64,000 nt of DNA from Dyella sp. C11 (GTDB lineage Bacteria; Pseudomonadota; Gammaproteobacteria; Xanthomonadales; Rhodanobacteraceae): assembly GCF_003121485.1 (NCBI RefSeq), contig NZ_QAVX01000002.1, forward strand, positions 338,454 through 402,453, in the 5' to 3' direction. Under the pieces are notes generated by a model, which was not told where the DNA came from, searched no databases, and saw only the letters and a program-made list of their open reading frames with translations. Positions within the stretch are counted from its first letter, which is position 1. Each line of letters starts with the position of its first letter. A program made the translations under genes and the position numbers. Shown piece by piece: positions 1 through 9,163 of the stretch.

Positions 1-1140
1 GAGGTGGAATCGGTGCTCGGCATCGCCTGCGCCCCGCTGACCTGGCCCATCGGCATGGGCAAGCGCCTGAAGGGCGTGTACCACCTGCTGCTCGACGAAG
101 TGCACGTGTTCGAGCAGGGCAAGAATTTCACGCGCCAGGATTCGACCATCTTCAAGGGTCTCGATGCCCCGGGCCTGGAAGCCGCCATCGGTGCCGAGGC
201 ACTGACTGAACTGCGCGACGAACTGGAACTGGTGCAGGGTGCCTCGCATCCGTTCGACGTCGAGCAGTACCTCGCCGGCAAGCTCACGCCGGTGTTCTTC
301 GGCTCGGCGGTGAACAATTTCGGCGTGCAGCTGCTGCTGGATTTCTTCGTCGAGCATGCGCCCTCGCCCAAGTCGCGCGGCACGCTCACGCGTGAAGTGA
401 AGCCCGAGGAAGAGGCTCTTACCGGTTTCGTGTTCAAGATCCAGGCGAACATGGACCCGGCGCACCGCGACCGCATCGCCTTCATGCGTGTCTGCTCGGG
501 CACGTACAACGCCGGCATGAAGATGATGCAGACGCGTACCGGCAAGGATGTGCGCATCGCCAACGCGCTTACCTTCATGGCGAGCGACCGCGAAATCGTG
601 GAGAACGCGTATCCGGGCGATGTGATCGGCCTGCACAACCACGGCACCATCGGCATTGGCGACACCTTCACCGAAGGCGAGATGGTCAGCTTCCCCGGCA
701 TCCCCAACTTTGCCCCGGAACTGTTCCGCCGTGCGCGCCTGCGCGACCCGCTGAAGATGAAGGCGCTGCAGAAGGGCCTGGCGCAGCTGTCCGAGGAAGG
801 CGCCACGCAGTTCTTCCGTCCGCTGATGAGCAACGACCTGATCCTCGGCGCGGTCGGCGTGCTGCAGTTCGATGTGGTGGCCTATCGCCTGAAGGACGAA
901 TACGGCGTGGACGCCACCTTCGAACCCGTCACGGTGGCGACCGCGCGCTGGATTCATTGCAGCGACGCGAAGAAGCTCGAGGAATTCCGCGAGAAGAACG
1001 CCAACAACCTGGCCATCGATGCGGCCGGGGAACTGGTGTACCTCGCACCCTCACGCGTGAACCTGCAGCTGGCACAGGAGCGTTCGCCGGCCGTGCGCTT
1101 CTCGGCCACGCGCGAGCATGCGACGTCGGTTGATCTGTAA
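1..1140 (+). CDS. prfC: Peptide chain release factor 3 (RF3), 5'-truncated by window edge
   Basis: RF3 is the translational GTPase that recycles RF1 and RF2 from the ribosome after termination. The frame is open from base 1 and ends in TAA at 1138-1140, giving 379 codons against roughly 530 for the family. About 150 N-terminal residues, including the P-loop and most GTPase motifs, therefore lie upstream of the window. What remains matches the RF3-specific parts: the G-domain insert near residues 10-40 (PLTWPIGMG), domain II ([18 protein letters not shown] near residue 140) and the C-terminal domain ([18 protein letters not shown]). The insert and the MDPAHRDR signature separate it from EF-G and LepA. 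The gene is followed by a cluster of REP-type repeats. The identification is secure; only completeness is limited. Confidence 0.95.
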   Translation, partial: EVESVLGIACAPLTWPIGMGKRLKGVYHLLLDEVHVFEQGKNFTRQDSTIFKGLDAPGLEAAIGAEALTELRDELELVQGASHPFDVEQYLAGKLTPVFFGSAVNNFGVQLLLDFFVEHAPSPKSRGTLTREVKPEEEALTGFVFKIQANMDPAHRDRIAFMRVCSGTYNAGMKMMQTRTGKDVRIANALTFMASDREIVENAYPGDVIGLHNHGTIGIGDTFTEGEMVSFPGIPNFAPELFRRARLRDPLKMKALQKGLAQLSEEGATQFFRPLMSNDLILGAVGVLQFDVVAYRLKDEYGVDATFEPVTVATARWIHCSDAKKLEEFREKNANNLAIDAAGELVYLAPSRVNLQLAQERSPAVRFSATREHATSVDL

Positions 1141-1147
1141 GGCGTAA

Positions 1148-1302
1148 GTCGCGCACAGGTTGCGCTCCCACAGTGGCCGGTGTGCCAGTGGGAGTGTTCC
1201 CTGTGTGCAATGCCGGTCGACAGTCAAGGGCTGAAGTCCGCACAAAGTGCGCTCCCTCGGCAAGCATCGATGGGTGTTGTGGGAGCGCACCCTGTGCGCG
1301 AC
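1148..1302. repeat. Cluster of four alternating REP-type palindromic units
   Basis: Four copies of a roughly 25-bp unit lie in alternating orientation at about 1148-1173 (minus), 1187-1211 (plus), 1234-1258 (minus) and 1278-1302 (plus). The plus-oriented core reads approximately GTGGGAGCGCACCCTGTGCG. The outer copies are nearly perfect reverse complements of each other; the inner two are more diverged. The cluster fills most of the gap between prfC and the next gene. This is typical of REP/BIME elements mobilised by RAYT (Y1) transposases in Xanthomonadales and pseudomonads. No transposase gene is present here. Confidence 0.75.
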
Positions 1303-1373
1303 ACCGCCCAGCCCCTGTCTGGAATCCTGAGCAGGCTGTTACCCTCCCCGACATCACCAGGGGGATTCAACGC

Positions 1374-2291
1374 ATGCCGGCCGAGCAAATCGCCTTCACC
1401 ACACCTGTCAACGCCACATCGTGGCAACGCTGGATGGTCTTCTCGCCGTTCGGCCGCATCGTCTTCTTCGCCGCCCTCTACTTCGTGCTGTTCAAGCTGG
1501 TGTCGGCGAGCATCGGCGTGACGGGCCTGATGGCGCCAGAGGTTTCACCCATCTCGCGCGCCTTCGGCATCCTGCTGATGCAGTTGATTCCGGCCGTGGT
1601 GGCGTACGTCATCCTGGTGAAGGCCATTGAACGTCGCCCGATGCGCGAGCTGGCCGCTCGTGACGTTCCCACGCTCGGCGGTGCAGGCCTGCTCGTGGGC
1701 GCCGTGCTGTTCAGTACCGTGGTGCTCGTGCTGTGGCTTGCCGGCAGCTACCACGTCACCGGCACCAACCCGCAGGTGAACTGGCTGCCCGCCGTGTTGA
1801 CCACCGGCTTGGGCGCAGGCATTGGCGAAGAAATCCTGACGCGCGGCGTGCTGTTCCGTGCGGTGGAAGAAGGCCTGGGCACCTGGTGGGCGCTGGCCAT
1901 CTCGGCCCTGTTCTTCGGCGCCGCCCACATCTTCAACCCCGGCGCCACGCTGTGGAGCTCGCTCGCCATCGCCATCGAGGCCGGCGTGCTGCTCGCCCTG
2001 CTCTATCACGTGACCCGCTCGCTGTGGCCGTGCATTGGCCTGCATGCCGCCTGGAACGTCATGCAGGGCACGGTGTATGGCATCCCCGTGTCGGGCACCA
2101 CGGCGCACGGATGGCTGGTGTCCAACCGCACCGGTCCGGACTGGCTGAGCGGCGGCGTGTTTGGCGCGGAAGCGTCGGTGGTTGCGCTGATCGTCTGCTC
2201 CGCCTGCTCGGCCCTGCTGCTCATCGTGGCGCTGCGCCGCGGCACCATCGTTGCGCCTGCCTGGCGACGCAGGCCGTCCGCAGCCGCCTGA
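1374..2291 (+). CDS. CPBP family intramembrane glutamic endopeptidase
   Basis: This is a polytopic membrane protein of 305 residues in the CPBP (CAAX protease and bacteriocin-processing, Abi) family. Several hydrophobic segments lie between residues 20 and 290. The three family motifs are intact: EEILTR at residues 152-157 (the EExxxR catalytic motif), FFGAAHIFN about 30 residues later (FxxxH), and HAAWN (HxxxN) near residue 225. The open frame extends further upstream to 1173, but that part runs through the REP cluster and would add an atypical N-terminus, so the ATG at 1374 is preferred. Substrates of such bacterial proteases are mostly unknown. Immunity to bacteriocins and processing of membrane proteins are the known roles of relatives; neither can be assigned here. 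Confidence 0.85.
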   Translation: MPAEQIAFTTPVNATSWQRWMVFSPFGRIVFFAALYFVLFKLVSASIGVTGLMAPEVSPISRAFGILLMQLIPAVVAYVILVKAIERRPMRELAARDVPTLGGAGLLVGAVLFSTVVLVLWLAGSYHVTGTNPQVNWLPAVLTTGLGAGIGEEILTRGVLFRAVEEGLGTWWALAISALFFGAAHIFNPGATLWSSLAIAIEAGVLLALLYHVTRSLWPCIGLHAAWNVMQGTVYGIPVSGTTAHGWLVSNRTGPDWLSGGVFGAEASVVALIVCSACSALLLIVALRRGTIVAPAWRRRPSAAA

Positions 2292-2382
2292 GGTCAGCTA
2301 TCGCCTTCACGAAACTGCGGATACCCTGACGCGTACCGCCCCGGCCTGGCAGGACCGCCAGGCCTCAAACATGTGAAGACGC

Positions 2383-5300
2383 ATGGCCACAACCAAGAAC
2401 CGCTACTCCTGGCTGGCACACCAGCCGATGCAGCAGAAGATCCTCGTCGCGATCGGCACGCTGGTGCTGCTGTTCCTGATATGCAGCGTGGTCACCCTGC
2501 AATCGCTGTCACGCCAGGAGGTCAGCGCCCACTGGTCGCGGCACACCTACGAGGTGCGCGCCAAGATCGATGACGTGATCGAGCATCTGCAGGCCAGCCA
2601 GATGGCCTTGCGCGGTTACCTGCTCAATCCCGACGGCGGCGAGTTGACGGGCCATCAGCGCTCGAACGCCGACATCCTCAGGGACCTCGCCGACCTGCGC
2701 ACGCTGACCAGCGACAACCCGCTCCAGCAGGTGCGGATCGACCGCGTGGAGTCGATGGTCACGCAATGGCAGCAGGACGCCCTGCACAACGGCATCGAGC
2801 CGCTGCAGGCCATCCACACGACCGATCCGGCCGAAGCGGCCATCGAACACGTGCGCGTGCAGACGCAATACCTGGGCCGCCGCACTGTGTTCGTCAATGA
2901 CATCCTGGGCGTGCTCAACCAGATGGACGCCACCGAGGCCGGCCTGCTGGAGGAACGCCAGGCCACCCAGCACCGCGACGTGCTGGAGGTGCGTGCCGTC
3001 ACCTGGATCACCATGGTGCTCAGCCTTGTGCTGGGCATTTCGGTGGTCTACATGACGTTCCGGCTGATCACGCGCCCCATCCGGCGCATGACAGACCTGA
3101 TGACACGCCTGGCCGACCACGACCACACCGTGGAGATCCGCCAGCTGGAGCGTCGCGACGAGATCGGCGAGATCGCGCGCGCGCTCCAGGTGTTCAAGCA
3201 GATGGCCATCGAGACGGCCGCACAAACCTGGGTGAAAACACAGGTCTCGCAGATCGCCAGCGATCTGCAGAAAACGGAAAGCGAGCGCGAATTCGCCGAG
3301 CAGCTCACCGGCACGCTGGGTCCCCTGCTCGAATGCGGCGTGGCCGTGTTCTATCGCTACGACGAAGAACAGCATCGCCTGCGCCTGCAAGGCACCTACG
3401 GTTACCAGCAGCGTCGCCACCTGGGCACCGAATACACGCTGGGTGAAGGGCTCGTTGGGCAGTGCGCCGTGGAAATGAAGCCCATCACGTTGCAGAACGT
3501 GCCGGACGACTACGTGCGCATCCACTCGGGCACGGGCGAAGCCTCGCCGCGCAGCATTTCCGTGCTGCCGATGATTTACCGCGGCAAGCTGCTTGGCGTG
3601 CTGGAACTGGCCAGCTTCCAGCACTTCACCAATCCGCAGGAGCGCCTGCTGCAGGAACTCATTCCCATTGCTGCGCTGTCGCTGGAAAATCTGGGTCGCG
3701 CCATTCGCACGCAGGATCTGCTTGAGCGCACCAGCGAGCAGGCTGACGAGCTGCGCGCGTCCGAAGACATCCTGCGCCGCCAGCAGCAGGATCTCCAGGT
3801 CACCAACGAAGAACTTAACGCCAAGACGCACGAGCTGCAGGAACAGTCACAACGACTGCTCGCGTCGGAAGAAGAACTGCGCGTGCAGACCGAAGAGCTG
3901 CAGGCCTCCAACGAAGAACTGCGCCAGAAGACTGACACGCTCAACCAGCAGAAGCACGTGCTGGAACAGCTGCAGCGCGAGACGCAGGAAAAGGCCGAGG
4001 AACTGGCACGCGCCAGCCAGTACAAGTCCGAGTTCCTCGCCAACATGTCGCACGAGTTGCGCACGCCGCTGAACAGCCTGCTGATCCTTTCGCGCAGCCT
4101 TGCGGACAACCGCGAAGGCAACCTCGACGGCGAGCAGGTGGAATCGGCGCGCATCATCCACGACTCGGGCAGCAACCTGCTGCGCCTCATCAACGACATC
4201 CTCGACCTTTCGAAGGTGGAAGCCGGCAAGATGGACGTCGTCATCGACGACTTCCCGCTGGCCGACCTGGAACGCGCGCTCAAGCGAACCTTCAATCATG
4301 TAGCGCAGGAGAAACAACTCTCCTTCGTCGTGAAGATCGACCCCGGCCTGCCCGATGCCATTCGCACCGACTCCACCAAGCTGGAGCAGGTCGCCAACAA
4401 CCTCATCGGCAATGCCTTCAAGTTCACGCACCAGGGCGCGGTGACGGTGCACATCGGGCGCCCGTCGGCCGCCATCGCGCTGCCGCCGTCGCTGCGCGGC
4501 AAGGACGTGCTGGCCATTGCCGTCACGGACACCGGCATCGGCATTCCGCCGGAGAAGGCGCAGAAGATCTTCCAGGCCTTCGAACAGGTCGACGCCAGCA
4601 CGAGTCGCCAATACGGCGGTACCGGCCTGGGTCTCACCATTTCCAAGCGCATCGCCGAGTTGCTGGACGGCGACATCGTGCTGCACAGCGATGTCGGCCA
4701 CGGCAGCACGTTCACCATCCTGCTGCCGCTGGATGGCCCCTCCGGGCTGGCAAACACCTCGCCCGCCGTCAGCTCACCCACGCCCGCGCCGTCGCGCCCC
4801 AGTGTCACGTCGGCCCTGCTGCCGGAGACCATCGAGGACGATCGCGAAAGCATCGCGCCTGGCGACACGGTGATCCTCATCGTGGAAGACGATCCGGTGT
4901 TCGCGCGCATCCTGGCGGACATGGTCCGCCGCAAGGGGTATCGCGTGCTGGCGGCGGCCGATGGCGAATCGGGGTTGCAGCTGGCCGCACACTATCGCCC
5001 CACGGGCATCCTGCTGGACGTGATGCTGCCCGGCATGGACGGCTGGACCGTGATCGAGCGACTCAAGGAAAACGCCGCCACGCGCCACGTGCCGGTGCAT
5101 TTCATCTCGGCCGTGGACGAAGCCAATCGCGGCCGTGACCTTGGCGCCGTGGGCTTCCTCACCAAGCCGGTGAGCCGCGAAGCCATCGGCGACGCCTTCG
5201 ACCGCCTGCTGCACTTCGCCGAAGGCCGCATGCGCCATCTGCTGATCGTCGACGACGACGCCGATTCGCGCGCCGCCATGCGTACCTTGCTGCGCAACGA

Positions 5301-6054
5301 TGAAGTGACCATCGACGAAGCGGGCAGCGCCGAAGAAGCGCTGGAACGCATGACCGGTACGACCTATGACTGCATCGTGCTGGATCTCGGGCTGCCCGGC
5401 ATGTCGGGCATGGAGTTCCTTGAGAAGCTGTCGGCCAGCGGCCGCATTCCGCCCGTGGTGGTTTATTCCGGGCGCGAACTGAGTCGCGAAGAAAGCCTCA
5501 AGCTTCGCCAGTACACCGACAGCATCGTGATCAAGGGCGCGCGTTCGCCGGAACGTCTGCTCGATGAAGTGAGCCTGTTCCTGCACAGCATCCAGGGCGC
5601 CCGCGTGCGCCAGGCATCCGTTGGCGCCACGGCCACGGCTACCGTCCCGGCCGCAGCAACGCCATCGGATCCGGGCGAGCTCGCCCAGCGCAAGGTGCTG
5701 CTGGTGGACGACGACATGCGCAACCTGTTTGCGCTGTCCAAGGTGCTGCGCGGCTGGGGCATGCAGGTGACCATGGCACAGGACGGCCTGAAGGCACTCA
5801 AGGCGCTGGAGGACAACCACGACATCGAGCTCGTGCTGATGGACGTGATGATGCCGGTGATGGACGGCTACGACACCATCCGCGAGATCCGCGCCCAGCC
5901 CTCGCTGGCCAAGCTGCCTATCATCGCGCTCACGGCCAAGGCCATGCGTGGCGACCGCGAAAAATGCCTTGAGGCCGGCGCCAACGACTATCTCTCCAAG
6001 CCCATCGACATCGACAAGCTGTCGTCGATGATGCACGTGTGGCTGCATCGATGA
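2383..6054 (+). CDS. Hybrid sensor histidine kinase, CHASE3-HAMP-GAF-HisKA-HATPase with three receiver domains
   Basis: A 1223-residue membrane-bound kinase. TM1 lies near residues 19-40, a CHASE3-type periplasmic sensor near 45-195, TM2 near 206-227, and HAMP near 228-280. A GAF domain (about 300-440) is followed by a long glutamine/glutamate-rich coiled coil (about 445-550). The HisKA box SHELRTPLN places the phosphorylatable histidine at His557. The HATPase domain has its N-box near Asn672 and the G-boxes DTGIGIP and GGTGLGLTI. Three receiver domains begin near residues 830, 954 and 1104, with acceptor aspartates Asp879, Asp1001 and Asp1154. The stop overlaps the cheR start (ATGA), so the two are probably translationally coupled. 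The multi-receiver layout suggests an internal phosphorelay or phosphate sink feeding the downstream receiver-cyclase; that wiring is inferred. Confidence 0.93.
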   Translation: MATTKNRYSWLAHQPMQQKILVAIGTLVLLFLICSVVTLQSLSRQEVSAHWSRHTYEVRAKIDDVIEHLQASQMALRGYLLNPDGGELTGHQRSNADILRDLADLRTLTSDNPLQQVRIDRVESMVTQWQQDALHNGIEPLQAIHTTDPAEAAIEHVRVQTQYLGRRTVFVNDILGVLNQMDATEAGLLEERQATQHRDVLEVRAVTWITMVLSLVLGISVVYMTFRLITRPIRRMTDLMTRLADHDHTVEIRQLERRDEIGEIARALQVFKQMAIETAAQTWVKTQVSQIASDLQKTESEREFAEQLTGTLGPLLECGVAVFYRYDEEQHRLRLQGTYGYQQRRHLGTEYTLGEGLVGQCAVEMKPITLQNVPDDYVRIHSGTGEASPRSISVLPMIYRGKLLGVLELASFQHFTNPQERLLQELIPIAALSLENLGRAIRTQDLLERTSEQADELRASEDILRRQQQDLQVTNEELNAKTHELQEQSQRLLASEEELRVQTEELQASNEELRQKTDTLNQQKHVLEQLQRETQEKAEELARASQYKSEFLANMSHELRTPLNSLLILSRSLADNREGNLDGEQVESARIIHDSGSNLLRLINDILDLSKVEAGKMDVVIDDFPLADLERALKRTFNHVAQEKQLSFVVKIDPGLPDAIRTDSTKLEQVANNLIGNAFKFTHQGAVTVHIGRPSAAIALPPSLRGKDVLAIAVTDTGIGIPPEKAQKIFQAFEQVDASTSRQYGGTGLGLTISKRIAELLDGDIVLHSDVGHGSTFTILLPLDGPSGLANTSPAVSSPTPAPSRPSVTSALLPETIEDDRESIAPGDTVILIVEDDPVFARILADMVRRKGYRVLAAADGESGLQLAAHYRPTGILLDVMLPGMDGWTVIERLKENAATRHVPVHFISAVDEANRGRDLGAVGFLTKPVSREAIGDAFDRLLHFAEGRMRHLLIVDDDADSRAAMRTLLRNDEVTIDEAGSAEEALERMTGTTYDCIVLDLGLPGMSGMEFLEKLSASGRIPPVVVYSGRELSREESLKLRQYTDSIVIKGARSPERLLDEVSLFLHSIQGARVRQASVGATATATVPAAATPSDPGELAQRKVLLVDDDMRNLFALSKVLRGWGMQVTMAQDGLKALKALEDNHDIELVLMDVMMPVMDGYDTIREIRAQPSLAKLPIIALTAKAMRGDREKCLEAGANDYLSKPIDIDKLSSMMHVWLHR

Positions 6055-6920
6055 ACAAGCTTGCCGGCAAGGCGCCCACGTCCGACGTCGCTCTCGAAGA
6101 CATCGAGATCGAGCTGTTCGTGCGCGCGCTGAAGCTGCGCCACGGCTATGACTTCACCCAGTACGCGCCCGCTTCGCTGAAACGGCGTGTGTTGCAGTTG
6201 GCGCATGCGCAGCAGGCCGACACGGTAAGCGCCTTGACCACGCGCGTGCTGCACGACGCGGAGTTCCTGCCCGTGGTGCTGGAGGGCCTGTCGGTACCGG
6301 TATCCGAGATGTTTCGTGATCCCGACGTGTTCCGTGCGCTGCGCGAGCAGGTGTTTCCGGTGCTCGCGTCCTACCCGCAGATCAATATCTGGCAGGCGGG
6401 TTGCGCGCACGGGCAAGAGGTCTATTCGCTGGCGATCCTGCTCGAAGAAGCCGGGCTCTACGAACGCACGCAGATCTATGCGACCGACTTCAACGAGGCT
6501 GCACTGCGTCACGCGCAGGAAGGCATCTATCCCGCGCGCGAAGCACAGCTGTGGTCGCGCAATTACCTGGCCGCGGGTGGAAGCCACACGCTGGCCGACT
6601 ACTACAGCGCGCGCTACGAACTGATCAAGCTCGACCAGCGCCTGCGTCGCAACGTCACGTTCGCCAACCACAACCTGGTCACCGACGAGGTGTTCTGCGA
6701 AGCGCACCTGGTGTTGTGCCGCAACGTACTCATCTACTTCTCCGATCCGCTGCAGGACCGCACGCTGGCGCTGTTTCGCGACAGCCTGGTGCGTGGCGGC
6801 TTCCTTTGCCTGGGCACGCGCGAAAGCCTGGATTTCGCGGCCTCGGCCGGCGACTTCATGCCCGTGGATGCGGCACGCCGCATCTACCGACTCGGGCCCC
6901 GCAGCGCAGGCATGGACTGA
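6051..6920 (+). CDS. cheR: CheR-type protein-glutamate O-methyltransferase
   Basis: This 289-residue SAM-dependent methyltransferase has the CheR all-helical N-terminal domain (about 15-80). The SAM-binding strand is INIWQAGCAHGQE at residues 111-123, and the family motif CRNVLIYF starts at residue 223. CheR enzymes methylate glutamates of chemoreceptors. The start ATG at 6051 overlaps the kinase stop; an in-frame GTG at 6039 exists but would lie inside the kinase gene. No methyl-accepting chemoreceptor, CheA or CheW is encoded nearby. CheR with CheB beside a CHASE3-GAF hybrid kinase is a known arrangement in non-motility regulatory systems, so the methylation target may be the kinase coiled coil. 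That target is an inference. Confidence 0.92.
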   Translation: MNKLAGKAPTSDVALEDIEIELFVRALKLRHGYDFTQYAPASLKRRVLQLAHAQQADTVSALTTRVLHDAEFLPVVLEGLSVPVSEMFRDPDVFRALREQVFPVLASYPQINIWQAGCAHGQEVYSLAILLEEAGLYERTQIYATDFNEAALRHAQEGIYPAREAQLWSRNYLAAGGSHTLADYYSARYELIKLDQRLRRNVTFANHNLVTDEVFCEAHLVLCRNVLIYFSDPLQDRTLALFRDSLVRGGFLCLGTRESLDFAASAGDFMPVDAARRIYRLGPRSAGMD

Positions 6921-6922
6921 CC

Positions 6923-7492
6923 ATGGCATCGCCACAGGCCATCGTGATCGGTTGTTCCGCCGGCGGCTTGACCGCACTGGAACTGCTGTTCGCCGGCTTG
7001 GACGCCGCCCTGCCGCTACCTGTCGCCGTGTGCTGCCACACGGGTGCGTCCACGGTCGACCTGATGTGCGAGCTGCTCGCTCATCACGCCACGCTCCCGG
7101 TCGAAGAAGCGCGTGAGCGCAGCCCGCTTCGTGGCGGTGTCATCTACATCGCACCCAGCGGCTATCACTTGCTGGTGGAGAACAACCGTCGTTTTTCCCT
7201 TTCGGTGGATGGGCGCGTAAGCTTTGCGCGGCCTTCCATCGACGTGCTGTTCGATTCCGCTGCCGAGGCCTATCGCGATACGCTCATCGGCGTGGTGCTC
7301 ACCGGCGCCAACAGCGACGGCGCAGCGGGACTGGCACGCATACGGGAGTATGGCGGCATGGCTGTTGTGCAAGACCCCGATGATGCCGAAGTGCCGACCA
7401 TGCCCGCCGCTGCCATCGCCCGCGCCGGCGCCGACCATTGCCTTCCCCTGGCGGACATCGCGCCGCTGCTCAACCGCTTGTGCCTGCCATGA
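6923..7492 (+). CDS. cheB: CheB-type methylesterase domain protein, no receiver domain
   Basis: A 189-residue protein made only of the CheB catalytic domain. The nucleophile motif GCSAGG gives Ser12, the second catalytic residue is His39 in CCHTGAS, and the aspartate-bearing loop LTGANSDGAAG lies near residue 130. Canonical CheB has an N-terminal receiver that holds the enzyme inactive until phosphorylated. This one lacks it, so activity must be controlled in another way, for example through the receivers of the neighbouring kinase or response regulator. It starts two bases after cheR ends, and its stop overlaps the next start (ATGA). Together with CheR it could set the glutamyl-methylation state of a shared, still unidentified target. 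Confidence 0.88.
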   Translation: MASPQAIVIGCSAGGLTALELLFAGLDAALPLPVAVCCHTGASTVDLMCELLAHHATLPVEEARERSPLRGGVIYIAPSGYHLLVENNRRFSLSVDGRVSFARPSIDVLFDSAAEAYRDTLIGVVLTGANSDGAAGLARIREYGGMAVVQDPDDAEVPTMPAAAIARAGADHCLPLADIAPLLNRLCLP

Positions 7493-8484
7493 CCCTGCCC
7501 GCTCCCAAGATCCTTGTCGTTGACGACACGCCGGCCAACCTCGTGGCCATGCGGCACCTGCTGGCGGACAGCGGTGCCGAGGTGCACGAAGCTTCCAGTG
7601 GCAATGCTGCGCTGGCCATGTGCCTGGACAATGAATTCGCGCTGATCCTGCTCGACGTGAACATGCCGGAGATGGATGGATTCGAAGTCGCCTTCCTCAT
7701 TGGCGAAGACGAACGCCTGCGCGACACGCCCATCATCTTCGTCACCGCCGCCTACGCCGATGACATCAATCGCGTGCGCGGCTACCACTTCGGTGCGGTG
7801 GACTACATCGCCAAGCCGATCAACGACATGATCCTGCAGTCCAAGGTGCGCGTATTCCTGGAACTCTACCGCGCACGTGCCGAGCTGAAGGCAACGCTTG
7901 GCGAACTGGAAGAACGCAACGAGCAGCTCAATACGGAGATCGCCGAGCGTCGGCGCATCGAGGCGCAGATTCGCCACCAGGCCACGCACGACATGCTCAC
8001 GGGCCTGCCCAACCGCACGCTGTTCCACGATCGCCTGGTCACGGCCATGCAGCGCGTTCCGCGGCATGGTCCCGGCTTCGCGCTGGCCATGCTCGACATC
8101 GATGGCTTCAAGGCCGTGAACGACAACCACGGCCATCCGGCTGGCGATGCGCTGCTCAAGGCCATCGCCGAGCGACTTGGCGACCAGACCCGCGCCAACG
8201 ACACAGTGGCTCGCCTGGGTGGCGATGAATTTGCCTTGATCCTGGAAGACGTCGCCGACGACGCCCTGCTGATGCGCAAGTGTGCCGAAGTAGGCGCCGC
8301 ACTCGGTGAGCCGTATCCACTGGAAGGACGTCACGGCCCCTTCGTGGCCAACGTCAGCGCCAGCATCGGCGTGGCGATCTGGAAAGGCGACGGCCAGTCC
8401 GACGAAGACCTGATCCAGTCCGCCGACCGTGCGCTCTACCAGGCGAAGGACAGCGGCAAGAACCGCTGCGTGATGGCGCCCTGA
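7489..8484 (+). CDS. Response regulator with diguanylate cyclase output (REC-GGDEF)
   Basis: A 331-residue PleD/WspR-like protein. The receiver domain occupies residues 1-125 with acceptor Asp56 in LLDVNMPEMDG. A coiled linker follows (about 128-160), then a GGDEF domain with the intact active-site motif GGDEF at residues 244-248. RAND stands five residues before GGDEF, matching the RxxD inhibitory site that lets product c-di-GMP shut the enzyme down. The start overlaps the cheB stop by four bases. In this operon it is the obvious output of the upstream hybrid kinase, converting phosphorylation into c-di-GMP. The family function is well established; the pairing with this kinase is inferred from gene order. 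Confidence 0.93.
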   Translation: MTLPAPKILVVDDTPANLVAMRHLLADSGAEVHEASSGNAALAMCLDNEFALILLDVNMPEMDGFEVAFLIGEDERLRDTPIIFVTAAYADDINRVRGYHFGAVDYIAKPINDMILQSKVRVFLELYRARAELKATLGELEERNEQLNTEIAERRRIEAQIRHQATHDMLTGLPNRTLFHDRLVTAMQRVPRHGPGFALAMLDIDGFKAVNDNHGHPAGDALLKAIAERLGDQTRANDTVARLGGDEFALILEDVADDALLMRKCAEVGAALGEPYPLEGRHGPFVANVSASIGVAIWKGDGQSDEDLIQSADRALYQAKDSGKNRCVMAP

Positions 8485-8485
8485 G

Positions 8486-8956
8486 TCAGGCGCCCTTGCG
8501 CGGCGACACCCACATGTCGATGCGCGCGCGGAACACGTCTTCGCCCGCTTCGTTGCGCACGCTTACCAGCACCGGCCACGCATAGCCGTTGGCCGCTTCG
8601 ACAGCCGGCCTTTCCGGCTTCGCCAAGGCCACCAGCGTGCCTTTGGCCTTCGCCAGGTATTCCACCGTCATGCCCTTGGGAATCCAGCGCATGCTGGCGG
8701 GAATGGTCACGTCGGTCATCATGCCGGCAGTCAATTCGGCTGCATTGCACAACGCGATGGCATGCACCGTGCCGATGTGGTTGTGCACGCGCCGGCGATC
8801 GCGAATGGCGACTTCGCAGCGTCCGGGCTCCAACGTGAGGAAGCGCGGCGCGATGGTGGCGAAGTAAGGCGCCTTGAAGCAGATCAGGCGGCCATAGAGC
8901 CAACGGCCACCCGGCAGAGACACGAGGCGGCGATAAAGGGACAGCGCCTGGTTCAT
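8486..8956 (-). CDS. DUF4442 / hotdog-fold thioesterase-like protein
   Basis: A 156-residue soluble protein resembling the DUF4442 (PaaI-like hotdog) family. Hydrophobic strands surround the conserved core HNHIGTVHAIALCNAAELTA near residues 50-70, the usual position of the hotdog central helix. Members are presumed acyl-CoA thioesterases or acyl binders, but no substrate is known for this one. The open frame continues upstream through a REP-type palindrome, which translates as a repeat peptide containing VIPAEAGIQ. The start was therefore placed at the ATG at 8956 (MNQALSLYRRL). Its 3' end lies one base from the diguanylate cyclase stop on the other strand. It is co-oriented with fadE upstream, which fits a lipid-related role. 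Confidence 0.7.
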   Translation of the reverse strand: MNQALSLYRRLVSLPGGRWLYGRLICFKAPYFATIAPRFLTLEPGRCEVAIRDRRRVHNHIGTVHAIALCNAAELTAGMMTDVTIPASMRWIPKGMTVEYLAKAKGTLVALAKPERPAVEAANGYAWPVLVSVRNEAGEDVFRARIDMWVSPRKGA

Positions 8957-9001
8957 GGATGCGTGTTCCTGTGGATGGTTGGGCTTGGAGCTGAAGATGC
9001 G

Positions 9002-9076
9002 CTGGATCCCAGCTTCCGCTGGGATGACGGTGAGGGACGCGAAACGCTGCTCGTGATCCCAGCGAAAGCTGGAGAC
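9002..9076. repeat. Inverted pair of REP-like palindromes
   Basis: A minus-oriented copy at 9002-9031 (a CCAGC..GCTGG palindrome with flanking GGATC and GATGACGG) faces a diverged plus-oriented copy at 9054-9076. They belong to the same family as the elements near 21.6 kb and 40.7 kb, though with a different stem sequence. They separate the hotdog-protein gene from fadE. Confidence 0.6.
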
Positions 9077-9163
9077 GCTTTTCAACGGCCGAAGGGCCTG
9101 TCATCCAGCGCCTTCAATGAAGCGAAGCGTGGTTCCGGCCAAAACCGAAACCACGCCACACCA

